A stretch of 64,000 nt of DNA, from the NCBI GenBank assembly GCA_904420185.1, contig CAJFUJ010000057.1, positions 1 through 64,000 on the forward strand, read 5' to 3'. A model generated the notes under the pieces. It saw only the letters and a program-made list of their open reading frames with translations, had not been told where the DNA came from and searched no databases. Both the position numbers and the translations under genes were made by a program. This DNA is from an uncultured Butyricicoccus sp. (GTDB lineage: Bacteria > Bacillota > Clostridia > Oscillospirales > Butyricicoccaceae). Of this stretch, positions 55,771 to 64,000 are shown in pieces (the first letter of the stretch is position 1; each line of letters begins with the position of its first letter).

Positions 55771-57204
55771 TTAAAGTTTGTCCAATTCCTGGGCCAGCAG
55801 CTTGTTGATGATCTTGGGATTGCCTTGGCCCTTGGAGGCCTTCATGCACTGCCCAACCAGGAAACCGGTCACATTTTTCTTGCCGGCCTTGTAGTCAGCG
55901 ACGCTCTTGGGGTTATTCGCCAGCACTTCCTGAACCAGCGCCAAAATCGCGCCTTCATCGGACACCTGCTTGAGGCCCAGCCGCTCCACGATCTGTTCGG
56001 CCGATTCGTCGGTTTCAAACAGCGAGAGTAGCACCTTTTTGCCGGCCGCACCCGAAATTGCGCCCGAATCAATCAGACAAACCATATCGACCAGCTTTTG
56101 TGCGGTCAACTTGGTATCGGACAGTTCGACCTCTTTGTCGTTGAGGTACTTGGAGATGTCCGACAAAATCCAGTTGGCGGCTGCCTTGGGCTTGATCTTG
56201 CCCGACGCCGCGGCGGCGTCCAGCAGGTCGGATTTGGAGACCGAATCCATCAGCTGCCGGGCTTCCATGGCGGTCATACCGTATTCGTTGAGGTACCGCT
56301 CATAGCGGGCAATGGGCAGCTCGGGGATCTCGCTTTGGATCTGCCCATACCAGTCATCGTCGATTTCGACCGCGATCAGGTCCGGGTCGGGGAAATAGCG
56401 GTAATCCTGCGCGTCCTCTTTGGTGCGCATGACGGTGTTTTTGAGCTTGACGTCATCCCAGCGGCGGGTCTCCTGCTGTACCTGCCCGCCGTGCTCGACC
56501 AGGTCGATCTGCCGCGCAACCTCATAATCGATCGCGCGCACCGCGCCCGAAAAGGTGTTGATGTTCTTCATTTCCACGCGCGTGCCCAGCTCCTGCGAGC
56601 CTTCCGGCCGGATGGAGACGTTGACGTCGCAGCGGATCGAGCCCTCCTCCATCTTGCAGTCGCAGATGTCCAGGTAGGACAAGGTGGTCTTAATCATCTC
56701 CAAGAATTCCTTGGCCTCGGCCGAGGAATGCAGGTCGGGCTTGGTGACCATTTCGATCAGCGGCACGCCGCAGCGGTTGAAGTCGACGACCGTGCCGTCG
56801 ATCTCGTCGTGCAGCAGCTTGCCGGCGTCCTCTTCGAAGTGGATGCGCTCCAACCGGCAGGACTTCTTCTCCCCGTCCACATAGAAGAACACCTCGCCGT
56901 TTTCGCACAACGGCACGTCGAACTGCGAAATCTGGTAGGCCTTGGGTAGGTCAGGGTAAAAATAGTTCTTGCGGTCGGCCTTGCACAACCGGTTGATGGT
57001 GCAGCCGGTGGCCAAGCCCATTTTGGCGGCATAATGCACCACCTGCTTGTTGAGCACAGGCAGCGCGCCCGGCATCCCGGTGCACACCGGGCAGGTGTGG
57101 GAATTGATGTCTGCGCCGAACTTGGCCGAACAGGCGCAATAGATCTTGCTTTGGGTCGAAAGCTCGGCGTGGACTTCCAGACCGATCACAGCTTCATATT
57201 TCAT
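55771..57204 (-). CDS. gatB: Asp-tRNA(Asn)/Glu-tRNA(Gln) amidotransferase subunit B
   Basis: KYEAVIGLEVHAELSTQSKIYCACSAKFG. Confidence 0.97.
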   Translation of the reverse strand: MKYEAVIGLEVHAELSTQSKIYCACSAKFGADINSHTCPVCTGMPGALPVLNKQVVHYAAKMGLATGCTINRLCKADRKNYFYPDLPKAYQISQFDVPLCENGEVFFYVDGEKKSCRLERIHFEEDAGKLLHDEIDGTVVDFNRCGVPLIEMVTKPDLHSSAEAKEFLEMIKTTLSYLDICDCKMEEGSIRCDVNVSIRPEGSQELGTRVEMKNINTFSGAVRAIDYEVARQIDLVEHGGQVQQETRRWDDVKLKNTVMRTKEDAQDYRYFPDPDLIAVEIDDDWYGQIQSEIPELPIARYERYLNEYGMTAMEARQLMDSVSKSDLLDAAAASGKIKPKAAANWILSDISKYLNDKEVELSDTKLTAQKLVDMVCLIDSGAISGAAGKKVLLSLFETDESAEQIVERLGLKQVSDEGAILALVQEVLANNPKSVADYKAGKKNVTGFLVGQCMKASKGQGNPKIINKLLAQELDKL

Positions 57205-57218
57205 GGTTTCTCCTCCCC

Positions 57219-58688
57219 TTACAGCGCAGCGACGATATTTTTCAGGCCGGACGCCTGCTCGAATGCGAGTCCGGCGTTCAGCAGGGTTTGTTCGCCAAAG
57301 CGCGGGCCGATCAGCTGCATCCCGACCGGCAGATGGTTTTCGTCAAAGCCGCAGGGCTGGACCAGGCCGGGCAGGCCCGCGATGTTGACCGATACCGTGC
57401 AGATGTCGCCGGCGTACATTTCCAGCGGGTTGGTGGTCTTGGAGCCGATTTCGTAGGCAGTGGTCGGCGCGACCGGCGTGAGAATCACGTCGCACGTTTC
57501 AAAGGCGGCGGCAAACTCCTGGCGGATCTTGCGCTGGGCCGCGCGTGCCTTCTTATAATAGGCGTCATAGTAGCCCGAGGACAACACATAGGTACCCAGC
57601 ATGATGCGGCGCTGCACTTCGGCGCCAAAGCCCTCGGAGCGCGACTTGGTGTACAGGGCGATCAGATCGTCGCCTGCGTGCGGTGTGCGGTAGCCGTATT
57701 TGACGCCGTCAAACCGCGCCAGGTTGGACGAAGCTTCGGCCGACGACAGGATGTAATACACCGGCAGCGCATACTCAACCAGCGGCAACGAGATTTCGAA
57801 CACCTCGGCCCCCAGGCTTTTGTAGGTGTCGGCAGCGGACAGCACCTGGGTACGTACCTCGTCTGAAATACCTGCGCCGAAGTACTCCTTGGGCAGGCCG
57901 ATCTTCATGCCCTTGACATCCGCGCGCAGGTTGGCGCGGGTGGTCCCCTCGAACGGGGTCTGGACCGAGGTCGAGTCGTGCTTGGGGTCGTGGGCGGTGA
58001 TGGCGTCGAGCAGCATGGCCACGTCCTCAACCGACCGCCCAAAGGGACCGATCTGGTCGAGCGAGGAGGCAAATGCGATCAGGCCATAGCGGGAGACCGC
58101 CCCGTAGGTCGGCTTCAGGCCGACTACCCCGCAAAACGACGCCGGCTGGCGGATGGAGCCGCCGGTATCCGAGCCGAGCGAAATGGGCACCGCGCCCGAT
58201 GCGACCACGGCCGCCGAACCGCCCGACGAGCCGCCCGGCACGCGCGACAGGTCGTGCGGGTTGTGGGTGGGGTGCATGGCCGAATTTTCGCACGAGGAAC
58301 CCATAGCGAATTCGTCCATATTGGCCTTGCCGGTGACGACCACGTCGTGTGCGGCCAATTTTTCCACCACCGTGGCGTTATAGGGCGGGTTGAAATTGTA
58401 AAGCATCTTGGATGCGCAGGTGGTCAGCGTCCCCTTGGTGCAGATGTTGTCCTTGATGGCCATTGGGATGCCGGCCAGATCGGACAAAGCCTGCCCGGCG
58501 GCGCGTTTTTCGTCCACCTTGGCCGCCTGTGCGAGCGCCTGCTCGCGCGTAACGGTGACAAAGCCCTGCACCTTGTCCTCGACCGCGTCGGTCCGCGCGA
58601 GCAGCGATTGGGTCAGTTCCACCGCGCTGATCTCCTTGGCCTGCAGCATGGCCGACAGCTCGGCGGCTGTTTTCTGATAAAGTTCCAT
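57219..58688 (-). CDS. gatA: Asp-tRNA(Asn)/Glu-tRNA(Gln) amidotransferase subunit A
   Basis: AIKDNICTKGTLTTCASKML; RVPGGSSGGSAAVVASGAVPISLGSDTGGSIRQPASFCG. Confidence 0.97.
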   Translation of the reverse strand: MELYQKTAAELSAMLQAKEISAVELTQSLLARTDAVEDKVQGFVTVTREQALAQAAKVDEKRAAGQALSDLAGIPMAIKDNICTKGTLTTCASKMLYNFNPPYNATVVEKLAAHDVVVTGKANMDEFAMGSSCENSAMHPTHNPHDLSRVPGGSSGGSAAVVASGAVPISLGSDTGGSIRQPASFCGVVGLKPTYGAVSRYGLIAFASSLDQIGPFGRSVEDVAMLLDAITAHDPKHDSTSVQTPFEGTTRANLRADVKGMKIGLPKEYFGAGISDEVRTQVLSAADTYKSLGAEVFEISLPLVEYALPVYYILSSAEASSNLARFDGVKYGYRTPHAGDDLIALYTKSRSEGFGAEVQRRIMLGTYVLSSGYYDAYYKKARAAQRKIRQEFAAAFETCDVILTPVAPTTAYEIGSKTTNPLEMYAGDICTVSVNIAGLPGLVQPCGFDENHLPVGMQLIGPRFGEQTLLNAGLAFEQASGLKNIVAAL

Positions 58689-58703
58689 AGTATCCCCCTC
58701 CTT

Positions 58704-58991
58704 TTACTCTACAACGCGCGGCACAGCCACGCCGCCCGCCTGGAAGTCGGGCGCATTGGGCGCGATCAGCGTGTCGGGCGTGAACGCCTGCTCCACGACA
58801 TCCGCGCGGAAGGCATTTTTGCGCTCGGCGTCGATTTGGTCGGTGATGTCACCCAGGTCGAGCTTTTGCAGCTGATCGACCATGGCCACGATGCCCTGCA
58901 TATCTGCGGCCAGATGGTCAAAGTTGGCATCGCCAATATCCAGCCGCGCCAGCGCGGCGATGTGTTCGATTTCCTTTCGTTCGATTGCCAT
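58704..58991 (-). CDS. gatC: Asp-tRNA(Asn)/Glu-tRNA(Gln) amidotransferase subunit C
   Basis: MAIERKEIEHIAALARLDIGDANFDHLAADMQGIVAMVDQLQKLD. Confidence 0.93.
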   Translation of the reverse strand: MAIERKEIEHIAALARLDIGDANFDHLAADMQGIVAMVDQLQKLDLGDITDQIDAERKNAFRADVVEQAFTPDTLIAPNAPDFQAGGVAVPRVVE

Positions 58992-59004
58992 AGAAAAACC
59001 TCCT

Positions 59005-61002
<1,998 letters not shown>

Positions 61003-61098
61003 CTATACACCTTGTCATTATAGCAAATTTTTGCGGCATATGAAAGTGTAAATTTCGCAGAGAATTGCCGCCCTGTGCGCAGAAATTTGTCCATTGAC

Positions 61099-61142
61099 AG
61101 CGAAAAGCGCTGTGCTCCCTTGCGGTGCGCAGCGCTTTTTGA
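61099..61142. terminator. Terminator between tyrS and ligA (same strand)
   Basis: AAAAGCGCTGTGC...GTGCGCAGCGCTTTTT. Confidence 0.75.
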
Positions 61143-61168
61143 TCAGTATATGCGGTTTTTCGGACGCT

Positions 61169-62398
61169 TTATTCGTGCAATACCGCCTTATGGTAGGTTT
61201 TTTTGCCCTTTTTGAGGATGCGCGCCTGGGCAAAGCTGTCCTTTTCCAGCATCTGCTTGGGGTCGGTCAGCTTTTCGCCGTCGAGCGAAACGCCGCCGCC
61301 CTGGATGAGCTTGCGCGCCTCGCCGTTGGAGGACGCCAGACCGCATTTGACCAGCAGCGTCAGCACGCCGATGGCGTTGTCCGCAAAGTCGCCGTCCGTA
61401 AGCTCGGTGCAGGGCATATTTTCGTCCGACGCGCCGCCGCCAAACAGCGCGCGCGCCGAAGCCAGGGCCTTATCGGCCTCTTCCTTGCCGTGCACCATGG
61501 ACGTGATCTCGTAGGCCAGGCGCTCCTTGACCGGGTTGAGCGCCGCGCCGTCCAGCTTTTCGAAGGCGGCGATCTCCTCCAGCGGCACAAAGGTCAGCAG
61601 CTTCATGCAGCGCACCACGTCGGCGTCGTCCACATTGCGCCAGTACTGGAAGAAGTCATAGGGCGAGGTCTTGTCCGGGTCCAGCCAGACCGCGCCTTTT
61701 TCGGTCTTGCCCATCTTCTTGCCCTCCGAGGTGGTGAGCAGGGTGAAGGTCAGGCCGTAGGCGTCGTCCTTGCCGTCCACCCGGCGGATGAGGTCGGCGC
61801 CATTGATGATGTTGGACCACTGGTCGTCGCCGCCCAGCTGCAAATGGCAGTCCATGGTGCGGTACAGATGCAGGAAGTCGTAGGACTGGAGCAGCATGTA
61901 GTTAAACTCGATGAAGCTCAAGCCCTTTTCCAGCCGGGATTTGAAGCACTCGGCGGTCAGCATCCGGTTGACCGAAAAATGCACGCCGACCTCGCGCAAA
62001 AAGTCCATGTAGTTGAATTGCAAGATCCAGTCGGCGTTGTTCATCATCACCGCCTTGCCGTCGGAAAAATCGACCAACCGGCGCATCTGGCGGCGGAAGC
62101 ATTCTGCATTGTGTTCGATTTCCTCTTTAGTCAGCATTTTGCGCATATCGGTCTTGCCGGTGGGGTCGCCGATCATGGTGGTGCCGCCGCCGATGAGCGC
62201 AATCGGGCGGTGGCCGGCCTTTTGCAGACGGCTCATGACGACCAGCTGCAAAAAGTGGCCGACGTGCAGGCTATCCGCCGTGGCGTCAAAGCCGATGTAA
62301 AAGGTGGTCTTATGGTTGTCCAGCAGGTCCTGCACCTTTTCTTCATTGGTACACTGCGCGATCAGGCCGCGCGCTTTTAACTCTTCAAAAACAGTCAT
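61169..62398 (-). CDS. tyrS: Tyrosyl-tRNA synthetase
   Basis: [50 protein letters not shown]. Confidence 0.97.
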   Translation of the reverse strand: MTVFEELKARGLIAQCTNEEKVQDLLDNHKTTFYIGFDATADSLHVGHFLQLVVMSRLQKAGHRPIALIGGGTTMIGDPTGKTDMRKMLTKEEIEHNAECFRRQMRRLVDFSDGKAVMMNNADWILQFNYMDFLREVGVHFSVNRMLTAECFKSRLEKGLSFIEFNYMLLQSYDFLHLYRTMDCHLQLGGDDQWSNIINGADLIRRVDGKDDAYGLTFTLLTTSEGKKMGKTEKGAVWLDPDKTSPYDFFQYWRNVDDADVVRCMKLLTFVPLEEIAAFEKLDGAALNPVKERLAYEITSMVHGKEEADKALASARALFGGGASDENMPCTELTDGDFADNAIGVLTLLVKCGLASSNGEARKLIQGGGVSLDGEKLTDPKQMLEKDSFAQARILKKGKKTYHKAVLHE

Positions 62399-62484
62399 AT
62401 CGGTATAAGCTCCTTTTCTATTTTTTGCTCGGTGGTTTGCCGGGCTTCAAGGGGCGCGTTCTTTGAAATTCTCGTGGATGATAA

Positions 62485-64000
<1,516 letters not shown>

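Noticed and set aside
61094-62380. 428-aa plus-strand ORF
   Set aside because: Antisense shadow of tyrS.

Overview
This 64 kb window is a chromosomal segment, mostly high-GC, from an anaerobic spore-forming Firmicute. Gene content suggests Clostridia / Oscillospirales (inference). It is mostly housekeeping: pta (partial), hisC, rarA, uridine phosphorylase, a SpoIVFA/SpoIVFB-like pair followed by ispD-ispF, metK, an ispH-S1 fusion, plsC, cmk, miaB-mutS-mutL-miaA-hfq, an HlyD-like protein with yggS-sepF-yggT-divIVA-ileS-lspA-rluD, hslO, gatCAB, ligA, tyrS and recN (partial). Accessory blocks are: (i) an extracellular O-acylation module (SGNH lipoprotein, DUF4358 lipoprotein, MBOAT, DHHW/AlgJ-like); (ii) a sugar operon (FGGY kinase, DUF4867, fucose/arabinose-isomerase-family protein, MmsAB/ChvE-type ABC transporter); (iii) a macro-domain gene with a possible structured leader. 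Regulatory RNAs recognised directly are a SAM-I riboswitch upstream of metK, a yybP-ykoY-type Mn2+ riboswitch upstream of a P-type ATPase (the two lie back to back), and a T-box leader placed unusually in front of a GNAT acetyltransferase. Other signals are a sharp base-composition break inside yggS, a second solitary sepF, an SBP-ABC intercistronic hairpin, and a cluster of inverted repeats between rluD and hslO. I found no tRNA or rRNA genes, CRISPR arrays, transposases or prophage genes. The best candidates for undescribed biology are the O-acylation module, the T-box/GNAT unit, the DUF4867 sugar operon and the HlyD-like protein in the division cluster.
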